Source: Bradyrhizobium sp. AUGA SZCCT0176 (lineage in GTDB: Bacteria > Pseudomonadota > Alphaproteobacteria > Rhizobiales > Xanthobacteraceae). From it: a stretch of 64,000 nt of DNA. The notes under the pieces are model-generated. The model had not been told where the DNA came from and searched no databases. It worked only from the letters and a program-made list of their open reading frames with translations. Of this stretch, positions 33,410-45,421 are shown piece after piece. How positions within the stretch are numbered: the first letter of the stretch is position 1; the number at the start of each line of letters is the position of its first letter. The translations under genes were made by a program, and so were the position numbers. The stretch spans positions 1 through 64,000 of the forward strand of contig NZ_JAFCMB010000023.1 of assembly GCF_018130145.1 (NCBI RefSeq), in the 5' to 3' direction.

Positions 33410-34702
33410 ATGGATATCGCAGTTCTCCTTCTCAGCATGTGTGTGTTCTTCGCCATCGGCATGCCGATCGCCTATGCCATGGCGCTGTCCGCGCTGGTCG
33501 GCGCGCTGTGGATCGACCTTCCGGTCGCCGCGATCATGCAGCAACTGTCTAGCGGTGTCGGCAAGGTGTCGATGCTGACCATTCCGTTTTTTGTCCTGGC
33601 CGGCGCGATCATGGCCGAGGGCGGCATGGCGCGACGGTTGGTAGACTTTGCCGCCGTCATCGTCGGCTTCACGCGCATTCGCGGCGGACTGTCCCAAGTC
33701 AACATTCTTGCAACGACGATCATGAGCGGCATCTCCGGTTCTTCCGTCGCCGATACGTCCGCGATCGGCTCGGTCATGATCCCGCAGATGGCCAAAAAGG
33801 GCTACCCGCGCGTCTTCGCAACGAACGTCACCATCAGCGCCTCGCTGCAGGCCATCGTCGTGCCGCCGAGCCACAACGCCGTGATCTATTCGCTGGCGAC
33901 CGGCGGGGTCGTCTCGATCACGAGCCTGTTCCTGGCGGGAATCCTGCCCGGCTTGCTGCTGGGCTTTTCGCTGATGCTGTTGTGCTTGTTCTACGCCTAT
34001 CGCGACAAGCATCCGAAGGGCGAGCCGGTGCCGATCCGACAGGCCGCCAAAATGCTGGTCGAAGCCCTCTGGGGCATCGTGACGCTTGTGATCGTGCTCG
34101 GCGGCATCCTCACGGGCGTCTTTACGCCGATCGAGGCCGGCGCCGTGGCCTGCGTCTGGGCTTTCTTCGTCACCATGTTCATCTACCGCGACTACAAATG
34201 GTCGGAACTGCCGCAGCTGGCCTACCGGACGCTGCAGACCGTGGCCATGGTGCTGACGCTGGTCGCCACCGCATCCTGCTTCGGCTACATCGCCGCCGTG
34301 ATGCAGATGCCCGCCAAGATGACGGAATTCTTCGTCGCCATTTCAGCCAACAAATACGTGCTGCTGATGTGGCTCAACATCATGCTGCTGGTGCTGGGCA
34401 CGGCGCTCGATCTCGCGCCGCTGTTGCTGATCTGCACGCCGATCCTGCTGCCGGTGGTCAAGAGCTTCGGCATCGATCCCGTGCATTTCGGCATCGTCAT
34501 GCTGCTCAATCTGGGCATCGGCCTGTTGACGCCGCCGGTGGGTACAACGTTGTTCGTCGGTTGCGCGATCGGCAAGGTGTCCGTGGACGACATCATGCGC
34601 GAAATCTGGCCGTTCTACTACGTTATGTTCGCGGTGCTGATGATCGTGACCTACATCCCCGCCGTGTCGCTGTGGTTGCCGCACTCGTTCGGATTTCACT
34701 AG
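33410..34702 (+). CDS. TRAP transporter large permease (DctM)
   Basis: The 430-residue, ~12-TM protein starts MDIAVLLLSMCVFFAIGMPI. DctM motifs are GGLSQVNILATTIMSGISGS, VADTSAIGSVMIPQMAKKGY, PPSHNAVIYSLA and LNLGIGLLTPPVGTTLF. It is the sodium-coupled translocation subunit. A repeat of the dispersed GCGTTTTCGAGCGA family begins directly after the stop. Confidence 0.93.
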   Translation: MDIAVLLLSMCVFFAIGMPIAYAMALSALVGALWIDLPVAAIMQQLSSGVGKVSMLTIPFFVLAGAIMAEGGMARRLVDFAAVIVGFTRIRGGLSQVNILATTIMSGISGSSVADTSAIGSVMIPQMAKKGYPRVFATNVTISASLQAIVVPPSHNAVIYSLATGGVVSITSLFLAGILPGLLLGFSLMLLCLFYAYRDKHPKGEPVPIRQAAKMLVEALWGIVTLVIVLGGILTGVFTPIEAGAVACVWAFFVTMFIYRDYKWSELPQLAYRTLQTVAMVLTLVATASCFGYIAAVMQMPAKMTEFFVAISANKYVLLMWLNIMLLVLGTALDLAPLLLICTPILLPVVKSFGIDPVHFGIVMLLNLGIGLLTPPVGTTLFVGCAIGKVSVDDIMREIWPFYYVMFAVLMIVTYIPAVSLWLPHSFGFH

Positions 34703-34704
34703 CT

Positions 34705-34781
34705 AAAGCGTTTTCGAGCGAAAGCTTGATCCGGGGTGGACACCGGTTCGCGTTAAGAAAATGCGTCAAGACAAATAACTA
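34705..34781. repeat. Dispersed intergenic palindromic repeat (copy A)
   Basis: It contains AAAGCGTTTTCGAGCGAAAG and then GATCCGGGGTGGACACCGGTT, CGCGTTAAGAAAATGCGTCA and AGACAA. The same ordered blocks occur at 57611-57675 and, inverted, at 50236-50331 and 60561-60645. The copies sit between genes, here right up to the stop codon of queC. It resembles the RIME-type intergenic mosaic elements of rhizobia (family knowledge). Confidence 0.75.
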
Positions 34782-35489
34782 GGTAGCCGCATATTCGCGC
34801 CAGCCCTTGGCGCGTAAGGCGCAGGCCGGGCATTCGCCGCAGCCATAGCCCCAATCGTGCTGGTCGCCCCGCTCGCCGAGATAACAGGTGTGGGAATGTT
34901 CGCGGATCAGGTCGACCAGCCCTGCCCCGCCGAGATCATGTGCAAGCTTCCAAGTCGAGGCCTTGTCCAGCCACATCAGCGGTGTGTGCAGTTCGAATTG
35001 TCTGGCCATGCCAAGATTGAGCGCGGATTGCAGCGCCTTGATGGTCTCGTCACGGCAATCCGGATAGCCGGAATAATCCGTCTCGCACATGCCGCCGATG
35101 ATGTGGCGGATGCCGCGCCGGTACGCCAGCGCCGCGGCAAACGTCAAAAACACCAGATTGCGGCCGGGCACGAACGTATTGGGCAGCCCGTCCTCGCCCA
35201 TCGCGATGGCGACATCGCGCGTCAACGCGGTGTCGGAAATCTCCGCCAGCGTCGGAATCTCCAGCGTATGGCTCTCCCCGAGCCTCGCGGCCCAATCCGG
35301 CTGCAATGATTTGATGCCCGATAGCAGACGATCCCGGCACCCAAGCTCAATTGCGTGGCGCTGGCCGTAGCTGAATCCCAGCATTTCCACGCGCGCGAAG
35401 CGCTGCAGGGCCCAGGCCAGGCAGGTGGTGGAATCCTGTCCGCCGGAAAACAGCACCAGCGCGGTTTCGGATTGGAACGGATCGATCAT
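34779..35489 (-). CDS. queC: 7-cyano-7-deazaguanine synthase
   Basis: The product has 236 residues. It has the PP-loop [12 protein letters not shown] (residues ~14-25), [30 protein letters not shown] and a C-terminal zinc site with CYLGE followed by [10 protein letters not shown]. It converts 7-carboxy-7-deazaguanine to preQ0 for queuosine synthesis. Its stop codon overlaps the end of repeat copy A. The gene stands alone and diverges from mazG; no other que gene is in the window. Confidence 0.95.
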   Translation of the reverse strand: MIDPFQSETALVLFSGGQDSTTCLAWALQRFARVEMLGFSYGQRHAIELGCRDRLLSGIKSLQPDWAARLGESHTLEIPTLAEISDTALTRDVAIAMGEDGLPNTFVPGRNLVFLTFAAALAYRRGIRHIIGGMCETDYSGYPDCRDETIKALQSALNLGMARQFELHTPLMWLDKASTWKLAHDLGGAGLVDLIREHSHTCYLGERGDQHDWGYGCGECPACALRAKGWREYAAT

Positions 35490-35624
35490 GGGGCCCCATT
35501 ACCATTCCCGGGCGCGCAGGCCAATCGGTGGAAATCAATCCGGTTTCGGCGCGTTCCGCTGGGATCGGTTCGCCGCTTGCGGCATAAAGCCAATGTCTGT
35601 CCTCTCCCCGGCGTCGGTAAACCC

Positions 35625-36473
35625 ATGACCCCTTCCCGCGATATTTCCCGGCTGCTCGAAATCATGGCGGCGCTGCGCACGCCGGTCACCGGTTGCCCGT
35701 GGGATCTCGAACAGAATTTTGCGACGATTGCGCCCTACACCATCGAAGAGGCCCATGAGGTCGTCGACGCCATCACCCGCGGCGATCTCGATGATCTCCG
35801 CGAGGAACTCGGCGATCTCCTGCTGCAGGTCGTCTATCATGCGCGTATGGCCGAAGAACAGAACGCCTTTGCTTTTGGCGACGTCGTCGAGGCGATCACG
35901 AAAAAGATGATCCGGCGGCACCCGCACGTCTTCGCCGACAAGGACGGCAACATCCAGCCGGCCGGCGTCAAGAGCGCCTGGGAGCGCATCAAGGCCGAGG
36001 AGAAGGCCGAACGTGCCGCGCGCCGGCCGCCGGAGCCGGCCGGACCCAAATCGTTGCTATCGAGCGTCAAGGCCGGTCAGCCCGCGCTGACGCGCGCGAT
36101 GGAATTGCAGCGCAAGGCCTCGACCGTCGGCTTCGACTGGAACGATCCTCGGGCCGTGCTGCATAAAATCCGCGAAGAGGCCGACGAGATCGAGGCCGCG
36201 CTCGACAAGGGCGATACCGAGGAGCTCGCAAGCGAAACCGGCGACCTCCTGTTCGCCCTGGTCAATCTGGCGCGGCAGGTCGGCGCCGATCCCGAAGCCG
36301 CGCTGCGCGGCACCAACGCGAAATTCGAGCGCCGCTTTGCCTACATCGAGCGCGCGTTGACGGCCAAGGGCCGCTCGCTCGATAACGCCTCGCTCGCCGA
36401 GATGGACGCATTGTGGAATGAGGCCAAGGGCGAGGAGCGGCCGGCGGAGCCGACAACGGTAGCGAAGGCTTGA
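35625..36473 (+). CDS. mazG: Nucleoside triphosphate pyrophosphohydrolase
   Basis: The 282-residue product starts MTPSRDISRLLEIMAALR and has the MazG opening GCPWDLEQNF. It contains two MazG domains, each with the EExxE/D metal-binding pattern (EELGDLLLQVVYHARMAEE; EADEIEAAL with ETGDLLFALVNLAR). It hydrolyses non-canonical or excess NTPs. ATG 35625 is the family start; the frame is open upstream into queC's divergent region without homology. Confidence 0.94.
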   Translation: MTPSRDISRLLEIMAALRTPVTGCPWDLEQNFATIAPYTIEEAHEVVDAITRGDLDDLREELGDLLLQVVYHARMAEEQNAFAFGDVVEAITKKMIRRHPHVFADKDGNIQPAGVKSAWERIKAEEKAERAARRPPEPAGPKSLLSSVKAGQPALTRAMELQRKASTVGFDWNDPRAVLHKIREEADEIEAALDKGDTEELASETGDLLFALVNLARQVGADPEAALRGTNAKFERRFAYIERALTAKGRSLDNASLAEMDALWNEAKGEERPAEPTTVAKA

Positions 36474-36526
36474 ACCTGCATCAGCTGGCCGATACCGTCC
36501 CGCGATATTGTCTCAATTGAGGGGCC

Positions 36527-36999
36527 ATGCCTTTGACCGGTTTGGTGAGCCAACTGCTTCCTTTCGTGGCGGCCGCCAGCCTTGGCCTTCTCGCTGGTGC
36601 ATTGCTGGCCGAAGACCGGCTGCTGCTGCCTTACTGGCGCACGCTGTCTGCGGACACGTTCTACGCGCTACATCCAAGCTATGGGCCGCGCCTGTACCGC
36701 TTCTTTGCGCCGCTGACAACGGCTGCGCCAATGGCCGCTGTGCTGGCTGCGATACAGATCGTGCTGCAATCCGAGGGGTTTGGGCCGCGCACCACCGCGG
36801 CGATCACCGCAGCCGTTCTGGCGTGGAGTCTGGTCGCGATCTATTTGGTTTATTTCAGGTCGGCGAACGATGCCTTTGCACGGCACGCGGTGTCGCCTGA
36901 GGATTTGCCGGCCGTACTGGCGCGCTGGGCCGGCTGGCATCGGGCGCGTGTGCTGATCTGCCTGGCAGCGTTCGCCCTGTCGCTTGTTGCCCTCGCGGC

Positions 37000-37003
<4 letters not shown>
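36527..37003 (+). CDS. Four-TM membrane protein (DUF1772/anthrone-oxygenase-like)
   Basis: The 158-residue product has four hydrophobic helices, the first and last being FVAAASLGLLAGALLA and ARVLICLAAFALSLVALAA, and a conserved-looking YGPRLYRFFAPLTTAAP loop. The pattern and length fit DUF1772-type membrane proteins, although the assignment is from memory. GGGGCC precedes the ATG. It overlaps the convergent hflX gene by 4 bp at its 3' end. Confidence 0.6.
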
Positions 37004-38376
<1,373 letters not shown>

Positions 38377-38387
38377 TCAGGTCACTC

Positions 38388-38636
38388 TCAAGCCGGAGCA
38401 TCCTCACCGCCTTCGAACAACTGGATCGGAGCGCCCGGCATGATGGTCGAGATCGCGTGCTTGTATACAAGCTGCGAGTGACCGTCGCGCCGAAGCAGCA
38501 GGCAGAAATTGTCGAACCAGGTGACAATCCCCTGCAGCTTTACTCCGTTGACCAGAAAGATCGTTAGTGGCGTTTTGGTTTTGCGAACGTGATTTAGGAA
38601 GGTGTCTTGTAGGTTTTGTGCGCGGTCTGCCGCCAT
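38388..38636 (-). CDS. hfq: RNA chaperone Hfq
   Basis: The 82-residue protein has both Sm motifs: Sm1 in [20 protein letters not shown] and Sm2 in [12 protein letters not shown] (the YKHA core). The proximal-face segment [11 protein letters not shown] is intact. The alphaproteobacterial form has a short acidic C-terminus (EGGEDAPA). It pairs small RNAs with mRNAs and, in rhizobia, affects nif expression. It is located between ntrX and hflX, the usual order in this group. Confidence 0.97.
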   Translation of the reverse strand: MAADRAQNLQDTFLNHVRKTKTPLTIFLVNGVKLQGIVTWFDNFCLLLRRDGHSQLVYKHAISTIMPGAPIQLFEGGEDAPA

Positions 38637-38910
38637 TGTTTTTGTCCCGCCGTCTTGTGCTTCTTTTTATTTAACCGGTTGTTGCTCTCTCACGGAGCCT
38701 GCCCCGGTCGCCGGCTTCCCCTGAGATCCCCCTCTGGTCGGCTCGGCGGAATGATTAGAAGGCAGGCGCGCTTTTTAGGCAAGCCAGTTCGCGCGTCACC
38801 CCCGCGGAACCCAGTGACCATTCTCCGTAAAACTCCGGAAAGAGACGAATATTCTCAAGCAAGTGCATGGATCGGCGCGGCCGCCGGCCGGATGCCGATC
38901 GGCATAAACT

Positions 38911-40281
38911 TCAACCAACCCCGAGCGCTTTGAGCTTGCGATGCAGGGCCGAGCGCTCCATGCCGACGAATTCCGCTGTGCGAGAGATGTTGCCCGAGAA
39001 CCGGCTGATCTGGGCAATCAGATAATCGCGCTCGAACACTTCGCGCGCTTCGCGCAGCGGCAAGCCCATGATGTGCTCGCCATTGTTGCTGGTCGGCATG
39101 GCCGGCACCATCGAGCCGACGTCCTGCGGCAGCATGTCGGCAGTGACGATCGCTTCCGGCCCGCCGCCGGCCAGAATCATCACCCGCTCGACGTTGTTGC
39201 GGAGCTGGCGGACGTTGCCGGGCCAGACATGCGACTGCAATACCGCCATCGCATCCTGGCCAATCTGGCGTTTCGGCAAGCCGGTCGCGATCGAAATCTG
39301 ATCCATGAAGTAGTCGATCAGTTCGGGAATATCTTCGCGGCGTTCCGACAGCGGGGGCACCCGGATCGGCACCACCGATAGCCGGTGATAAAGGTCCTCG
39401 CGGAATCGCCCTTCGGCGATCTCCTCTTCCAGATTGCGCGCGGTCGAGGAGACGATGCGGACGTCGACATGGACCTTGGCGGTGCCGCCCGAACGCTGGA
39501 AGGTCTGATCGACCAGCACGCGCAGGATCTTGTTCTGGGTTTCGCGCGGCATGTCGGCGATTTCGTCGATGAACAGCGTGCCGCCATGAGCCTCTTCGAG
39601 CGCGCCAGCCTTGCGCGCCTGTTCGCCATTGGTCTGCTCAACCCCGAACATTTCGACTTCCATCCGCTCCGGCGTGATCGCCGCTGCGTTGATGACGACG
39701 AACGGCCCTTCGGCGCGGCTCGAGGCGTGATGCAGTGTCCGCGCCGCCAGCTCCTTGCCTGAACCAGGAGGGCCGACGATCAGGATGCGGCTGTTGGCCT
39801 TGGCGGCCCGGTCGACGGTCTGGCGCAGCTGGTTCATGCAGGCCGAGCGCCCGGTCAGAACGCTAGCAGCCGGAGCCAGTTGCTTGAGTTCTTTTACCTC
39901 GCGCTTGAGGCGCGAGGTTTCCAGCGCCCGCGTCGCCACCAGGATCAGGCGGTCCGATTTGAAGGGCTTTTCGATGAAGTCATAGGCGCCGCGCTTGATG
40001 GCGGCGACCGCGGTCTCGATGTTGCCGTGGCCGGAGATCATCACCACCGGCACGTCGGCGTGATCCTTCTTGATTTGCTCGAGCAATTGCAGGCCGTCGA
40101 GCTTGGAGCCCTGCAGCCAGATGTCGAGAAACACCAGGTGGGGGCGGCGGTTGGCGATCTCGGCAAGCGCCGAATCGCTGTCACGCGCGGTCCGGGTGCT
40201 GAAACCCTCATCGTCCAGAATGCCCGCAACAAGGTCCCGGATATCTGCTTCGTCGTCGACAATCAGAATGTCACTGGCCAT
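38911..40281 (-). CDS. ntrX: Response regulator NtrX
   Basis: The 456-residue product has a receiver domain (IVDDEADIRDLV, phospho-Asp in FLDIWLQG ~54), an AAA+ domain (Walker A VGPPGSGKELAAR, Walker B GGTLFIDEIADMP) and a C-terminal Fis helix-turn-helix (NISRTAEFVGMERSALHRKL). The GAFTGA sigma-54 loop is missing: its place reads GVEQTNGEQARKAG, as in other alphaproteobacterial NtrX. It therefore probably does not activate sigma-54 classically. It lies 17 bp after ntrY. It is implicated in nitrogen, redox and envelope control. Confidence 0.95.
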   Translation of the reverse strand: MASDILIVDDEADIRDLVAGILDDEGFSTRTARDSDSALAEIANRRPHLVFLDIWLQGSKLDGLQLLEQIKKDHADVPVVMISGHGNIETAVAAIKRGAYDFIEKPFKSDRLILVATRALETSRLKREVKELKQLAPAASVLTGRSACMNQLRQTVDRAAKANSRILIVGPPGSGKELAARTLHHASSRAEGPFVVINAAAITPERMEVEMFGVEQTNGEQARKAGALEEAHGGTLFIDEIADMPRETQNKILRVLVDQTFQRSGGTAKVHVDVRIVSSTARNLEEEIAEGRFREDLYHRLSVVPIRVPPLSERREDIPELIDYFMDQISIATGLPKRQIGQDAMAVLQSHVWPGNVRQLRNNVERVMILAGGGPEAIVTADMLPQDVGSMVPAMPTSNNGEHIMGLPLREAREVFERDYLIAQISRFSGNISRTAEFVGMERSALHRKLKALGVG

Positions 40282-40298
40282 GGGTTACACCTGTCTTG

Positions 40299-42647
40299 TC
40301 AGTTGCCTGTTGCGGCTTTGATTTTCGGTTCATCATTAGTCGCGTTTGCCGCCTCATTGGTTTCGGAAGCCGGCGCTTTTGTTTCGTCGCCCTGCCCTTT
40401 TACGGCCGCGGCCGGTTCTTTCGATTCGGCCTTCGGCGCCTGGCCGGAGACGGCAAAGCGGAGCCGCATCCAGGCCCCGCGCTGCCCCGGCCGAAAGTCA
40501 GACGCATCCTTGAGCTCGATGCGGCCGCCATGGTCCTCCAGCACCCGCCCGACGATCGCGAGCCCAAGGCCGGTGCCCTTCTGCCGCGTCGTCACGTAAG
40601 GCTCTAGCAGGCGCGAACGCGCGGTCTTCGGCAGGCCGATACCGTTGTCTATCACGTCGATCACGATGTCGTCGTTCTCTTGCGCGGCGACGACATCGAT
40701 ACGACCCTTGCCAAGCTCGTCCGGCGGAACCTGCTCGATTGCTTCGGTCGCGTTCTTGATGATGTTGGTCAAAGCCTGCGAAATCAGCCGGCGGTCGAAC
40801 TGCGCCCGGATCGGGTCTTGCTTGATTTCGGTCTCGATATCGAGGTCGGGATGCCCGACCTTCATCAGGAATACCGCCTGCCGTACGGTATCGGCGACGT
40901 CCTCGCCTTCCATTACCGGCTTCGGCATCCGCGCAAAGCGGGAGAACTCGTCGACCATCCGCCTGATGTCGTCGACCTGGCGCACGATGGTGTCGGTGCA
41001 TTGCTCGAAGATGCCCTTGTCCTCGATAATGACCTTGCCGAACTTGCGTCGGATACGTTCGGCCGAAAGCTGGATCGGCGTCAGCGGATTCTTGATTTCG
41101 TGGGCGATGCGGCGCGCCACGTCGCCCCAGGCCGAGGTGCGCTGCGCGGAAACCAGATCCGTGATGTCATCGAGCGTGATGATGTAACTGTCGCGCGATT
41201 GCCCGGTCTGTTCGGCGCTGACGCGGACCGACAGATTACTCTCATGGCCGTCGCGGGTGATGGTGATCTGGCCCTGCACCAGCTTCTGCGTACCCTCGCG
41301 CGCGGTTTTCATCATGTCGTCGAGTTCGGGCAGCACGTCCGACAGCGGATGATCGAGCGTTTCTGATTCCACATGACCGATGAGTTTTTCCGCCGAACGG
41401 TTCAGGATACCGACGCTGCCGGAGGCATCGACGCCGATGATGCCCGCGCTGGCCGAGGACAGCACCGCTTCGATGAAACGGCGGCGGCTGTCGATCAGGT
41501 CGCTGGCGCTGACCAGTTCGTCGCGCTGGGTGCGCAGTTCCTGGGTCATCTTGTTGAAGGTCTCGCCCAATTGGGCCAGATCGCCTTCCGATTTATGGAC
41601 GGGTACCTGGACATGCAGATCGCCGGTGGAGACGATGTTGGCGGCGCTCATCAAATTACGGATCGGCGCCACCAGCCAGTTGGCAAAGTTCAACCCGATC
41701 AGCACTGACGCCATCAGGATCGTAAGCGCGATCACTGCGAACATCAGCGCGAAAGCGACCTGAATGCCGAGCCGGCGTGCTTCGATCTGGGCATATTCGG
41801 CGACGCTGGCCTGGGTCTGCCGCAACTGGCCAACCACCCGTGCATCGAGCAGGCGCGCGACGTAGAGAAAGGTATCGTCGAAGGCCCGCAGGCGGACCAC
41901 CGCTGCGACGTAATTCTCCTCCGGGAAAACCGAAATCTCGGGTTTGTCCTCGCCGACATTGTCGAGCAATTCCTTTGGCGGCGTCGCAAAGGCTTGCCTG
42001 ATGCCGGTTTGCGCAGACACCACGACGTTGCCTTCCTTGTCGAGCAGCATCGTGCCCGGCAAGTTGCGCTTGGAGGCACTCGCCGTCAGCAATTCCAGAA
42101 ACGTACGCCGGTCCTGGACGAACAACGGCCACGCGTTGGCGATATCATTGGCCATGCCCAGGATGTCGCCATTGATGAGCTGCGCGTGCTCGTACGTGTA
42201 GGCCCGCGCGATGATCAGCGAATTCTGGATCACCTCCCGCGTCGGGCCCGAGAATAGCCGGTCGAGGCCGCGATCGATGGTGATGTTGGCCACGATCGCC
42301 ACCAGCACCGCCGGCAGCACGGCAATCACCGAGAAAAGACCCACGATCTGGACGTGCAGCCTTGCCGCCGCCTTGCCACGGCGCCGCGCCTGCACCACCA
42401 GCCAGACTTCGCGGATGATGATGGCAACCAGCAGCAGGATGGTCGCGGCATTGATCAACAGGAAGGAGTAGACGACGTTGCGCGAAGGTTCGATCGGCGT
42501 CAGGCCGCTGAGCACGACAAAGGTCAGGAACGCCGACAGCAGCGCGATCCCGACGGCAAACGGCGCCACCCATTTCCGCAGGATTCCTCCTGTGGATTGG
42601 GCAAGCGACGGGTCAAACGTAGGCGCCGAGGTCTCTGCGGTGGTCAT
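40299..42647 (-). CDS. ntrY: Sensor histidine kinase NtrY
   Basis: The 782-residue membrane kinase has N-terminal helices (VGIALLSAFLTFVVLSGL, NVVYSFLLINAATILLLVAI, VGLFSVIAVLPAVLVAIV) and a periplasmic sensor loop. These are followed by a further TM segment, a HAMP region (APIRNLMSAANIVSTGDLHV), a PAS domain, HisKA ([20 protein letters not shown]) and the ATPase (NIIKNATEAIE, GIGLP, GTGLGLAIV). A charged Ala/Lys/Glu-rich C-terminal tail of ~45 residues follows. It partners NtrX. A ~150-bp gap separates it from ntrC. Confidence 0.95.
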   Translation of the reverse strand: MTTAETSAPTFDPSLAQSTGGILRKWVAPFAVGIALLSAFLTFVVLSGLTPIEPSRNVVYSFLLINAATILLLVAIIIREVWLVVQARRRGKAAARLHVQIVGLFSVIAVLPAVLVAIVANITIDRGLDRLFSGPTREVIQNSLIIARAYTYEHAQLINGDILGMANDIANAWPLFVQDRRTFLELLTASASKRNLPGTMLLDKEGNVVVSAQTGIRQAFATPPKELLDNVGEDKPEISVFPEENYVAAVVRLRAFDDTFLYVARLLDARVVGQLRQTQASVAEYAQIEARRLGIQVAFALMFAVIALTILMASVLIGLNFANWLVAPIRNLMSAANIVSTGDLHVQVPVHKSEGDLAQLGETFNKMTQELRTQRDELVSASDLIDSRRRFIEAVLSSASAGIIGVDASGSVGILNRSAEKLIGHVESETLDHPLSDVLPELDDMMKTAREGTQKLVQGQITITRDGHESNLSVRVSAEQTGQSRDSYIITLDDITDLVSAQRTSAWGDVARRIAHEIKNPLTPIQLSAERIRRKFGKVIIEDKGIFEQCTDTIVRQVDDIRRMVDEFSRFARMPKPVMEGEDVADTVRQAVFLMKVGHPDLDIETEIKQDPIRAQFDRRLISQALTNIIKNATEAIEQVPPDELGKGRIDVVAAQENDDIVIDVIDNGIGLPKTARSRLLEPYVTTRQKGTGLGLAIVGRVLEDHGGRIELKDASDFRPGQRGAWMRLRFAVSGQAPKAESKEPAAAVKGQGDETKAPASETNEAANATNDEPKIKAATGN

Positions 42648-42793
42648 TCCGGCAATCGGTGAGCTGAAAGGCTTTGTGTCCGCCTGCCGCGGACTGATGC
42701 ATTCATATCACAATGTTGCCAAATTGCGACAATTCCGCGGCGCACCCCGCCGCGAAAGCGTTCGATACCAGGATTTCGACGAGATCTAACCAG

Positions 42794-44239
42794 CTAGCCC
42801 CCGCTGCGGTAGACCTGAATATCCAGATCCCTGATCTTCTTCCGCAGCGTATTGCGGTTGAGGCCGAGCAAATCGGCGGCGCGGATTTGGTTGCCCCGTG
42901 TCGCCGCGAGCGCCGCCGTGAGCAGCGGCACCTCGATTTCCTTGAGGATGCGATGGTAGAGGCCCGGCGGCGGGACGCCGTTCGGGAAGCCCGAGAAGTG
43001 CGATGACAGGTAGGCCTCGACCGCGCCGCCGAGATTCTCGACACCGAGCGGCGCATTGCCACCCGACGCCACGGCCGGCGGCGCCAACTCGCCGTCGATC
43101 ACTGAGCCCGTGATGACGTCCTGCGGATAGAGCGCTGCGAGCCGGCGTGCGAGATTTTCAAGCTCGCGCACGTTGCCGGGCCAGCGGTGCTGCTTGAGCC
43201 GCTCCAGCGCCAGCGTATCCAGCTTCTTGGGCGGCAGCCCGTCTTTCTCGGCGAGCGAGAAGAAATGCCGGATCAGGTCGGGCAGATCCTCGATGCGCTC
43301 GCGCAGCGGCGGCAGCCGGAGCGGCACCACGTTGAGACGGAAGAACAGGTCCTCCCGGAACAGGCCCTGCTGAATCAGGATGCGCAGGTCTTTGTTGCTC
43401 GCCGCCACGATCCGCACGTCGGTCTTGATCGGGGTGCGCCCGCCCACCGTGGTGTATTCGCCCTGCTGCAGTACCCGCAGCAACCTGGTTTGCGCTTCCA
43501 TCGGCATGTCGCCGATTTCGTCGAGAAACAGCGTACCGCCCTCGGCCTGTTCGAACCGGCCGGAAGCCCGCGTATTGGCGCCGGTGAACGCGCCGCGTTC
43601 ATGGCCGAACAGTTCGGACTCGATCAGATCGCGCGGGATTGCCGCCATGTTGACCGCCACGAAGGGGCCGTTGCGCCGCTTGCCGTAGTCATGCAGCGCG
43701 CGAGCGACCAACTCCTTGCCGGTGCCGGATTCACCGGAGATCATCACCGTGAGGTCGGTCTGCATCAGACGCGCCAGCACGCGGTAGATTTCCTGCATTG
43801 CCGGCGAGCGGCCGACCAGCGGGATAGAGTCGAATTCGCCTTCGTCGGCAGAACTCGCCACGCGCTCCTTCGGCTCAGCCAAGGCGCGCCCGACGATGGT
43901 GATCAGCTCCTTCAGGTCGAACGGCTTCGGCAGATATTCATAGGCGCCACGCTCCGAGGCCCGGATCGCCGTCATGAAGGTGTTCTGCGCGCTCATGACG
44001 ATGACGGGAAGGTTCGGCCGCATCTTCTTGATCCGCGGCAGCAGGTCGAACGCATTCTCGTCGGGCATCACGACGTCGGTGATGACGAGGTCGCCCTCGC
44101 CCTGGCTCACCCATCGCCACAGCGTCGCCGCGTTTCCGGTCAGGCGCACCTCGTATCCGGCGCGCGAGAGAGCCTGGTTTAGAACTGTGCGGATGGCGGT
44201 GTCGTCATCAGCGACAAGTATACTACCTGCGGGCATCAT
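42794..44239 (-). CDS. ntrC: Nitrogen regulator NtrC (NR-I)
   Basis: The 481-residue sigma-54 activator has a receiver ([16 protein letters not shown], phospho-Asp in VITDVVMPD ~54) and an AAA+ domain with Walker [14 protein letters not shown]. An intact GAFTGA loop is present ([11 protein letters not shown]), with Walker [14 protein letters not shown]. The C-terminal Fis DNA-binding domain ends [20 protein letters not shown]. It lies 6 bp after ntrB, so ntrB and ntrC are co-transcribed with dusB. Confidence 0.97.
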   Translation of the reverse strand: MMPAGSILVADDDTAIRTVLNQALSRAGYEVRLTGNAATLWRWVSQGEGDLVITDVVMPDENAFDLLPRIKKMRPNLPVIVMSAQNTFMTAIRASERGAYEYLPKPFDLKELITIVGRALAEPKERVASSADEGEFDSIPLVGRSPAMQEIYRVLARLMQTDLTVMISGESGTGKELVARALHDYGKRRNGPFVAVNMAAIPRDLIESELFGHERGAFTGANTRASGRFEQAEGGTLFLDEIGDMPMEAQTRLLRVLQQGEYTTVGGRTPIKTDVRIVAASNKDLRILIQQGLFREDLFFRLNVVPLRLPPLRERIEDLPDLIRHFFSLAEKDGLPPKKLDTLALERLKQHRWPGNVRELENLARRLAALYPQDVITGSVIDGELAPPAVASGGNAPLGVENLGGAVEAYLSSHFSGFPNGVPPPGLYHRILKEIEVPLLTAALAATRGNQIRAADLLGLNRNTLRKKIRDLDIQVYRSGG

Positions 44240-44245
44240 TATTCC

Positions 44246-45421
44246 TCATCTTGCGGCCTGTGAGGCAGGCGATGGCGTACCCGAAACGTCATCGCGATTG
44301 CTTTGGTCGAATTGTTTGGTGGAGCTGAACATCGGCAGCAGCACGCGGAACGTCGTCTTCCGCGGCTGGGATTCGCATTCGATGATACCGCCGTGATCGC
44401 CGACGATTTTTGCGACGAGCGCGAGACCGAGCCCGCTGCCAGTTTGCTTGGTGGTCACGAACGGATCGAACAGGTTCGGCAACAGGTCTTCCGGCACGCC
44501 GGAGCCGTTGTCCTTGACGCAGAATTCAAGCGGCAGCGATACCCGCGACTTCTTGCCCGGTACCGACAGGCGGACCCCCGGGCGGAACGCGGTGGTGAGC
44601 TGGATTTCGGCGTCGCTGCCGAGATCGGCGACCGCTTCGGCGGCGTTCTTCACCAGATTGAGGAAGACCTGAATGAGCTGGTCCTGATTGGCCAGCACCG
44701 GCGGCAGCGACGGATCGTATTCCTCGACGAAGCGGACGTTGCGGGCAAAGCCCGATTGCGCCAGCCGTTTGACGTGGTCGAGCACGGAATGAATGTTGAC
44801 CGGACCGCGCGCCACCGGCCGGTCGTCGCCGAACACTTCCATACGGTCGACCAGCGTGACGATGCGGTCGGCCTCGTCGCAGATCAGCCGCGTCAGCATA
44901 CGGTCCTCGGATGAGGCCGCCTGCTCGAGCAATTGTGCCGCTCCGCGAATGCCGGACAACGGGTTCTTGATTTCATGCGCCAGCATCGCCGCCAGCGCGA
45001 TCACCGAACGCGCCGCGCTCCGATGCGTCAATTGCCGGTCCATCTTGTCCGCGATCGTGCGCTCCTGCAGCATCACGACGATGTGGCCCGGCCGCTCCGT
45101 CAGCGGCGCGACGTGAAGATCGACCTGGCGGTCGCCGCCGATCCTGGGCGTACCGAGATCGACCTTGTATTCGTTGACCGGCGAGCCGCTCGATCGCACC
45201 TGATCGATCAGCGCCAGCAGCGGACTTCCGAATGGCACCAGTTCCTTCAGCGACTGTCGTTGCAGGAACTGGGTCGAAATCTCGAAAAAGGATTCCGCGG
45301 CGATGTTGGCGTCGACGATGCGCCCGTCGGGCGCGATCAGCAGCACCGGATTCGGCAGCGCATTGAGGATCGCATCGCTTTCGGACGGCAGTCGCCGGCG
45401 TTGTTCTGCGGCCGAATTCAT
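44246..45421 (-). CDS. ntrB: Nitrogen sensor kinase/phosphatase NtrB (NR-II)
   Basis: The 391-residue cytosolic kinase has an N-terminal PAS ([20 protein letters not shown]), an H-box ([20 protein letters not shown]) and N, G1 and G2 boxes ([36 protein letters not shown]). It phosphorylates or dephosphorylates NtrC in response to PII. The ATG at 45421 overlaps the dusB stop (ATGA), the classical nifR3-ntrB coupling of alphaproteobacteria. Confidence 0.96.
   Translation of the reverse strand: MNSAAEQRRRLPSESDAILNALPNPVLLIAPDGRIVDANIAAESFFEISTQFLQRQSLKELVPFGSPLLALIDQVRSSGSPVNEYKVDLGTPRIGGDRQVDLHVAPLTERPGHIVVMLQERTIADKMDRQLTHRSAARSVIALAAMLAHEIKNPLSGIRGAAQLLEQAASSEDRMLTRLICDEADRIVTLVDRMEVFGDDRPVARGPVNIHSVLDHVKRLAQSGFARNVRFVEEYDPSLPPVLANQDQLIQVFLNLVKNAAEAVADLGSDAEIQLTTAFRPGVRLSVPGKKSRVSLPLEFCVKDNGSGVPEDLLPNLFDPFVTTKQTGSGLGLALVAKIVGDHGGIIECESQPRKTTFRVLLPMFSSTKQFDQSNRDDVSGTPSPASQAAR

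Noticed and set aside
38911-40281. Missing GAFTGA loop in NtrX as a possible defect
   Set aside because: Loss of GAFTGA is normal in alphaproteobacterial NtrX, so it is not evidence of decay or novelty.
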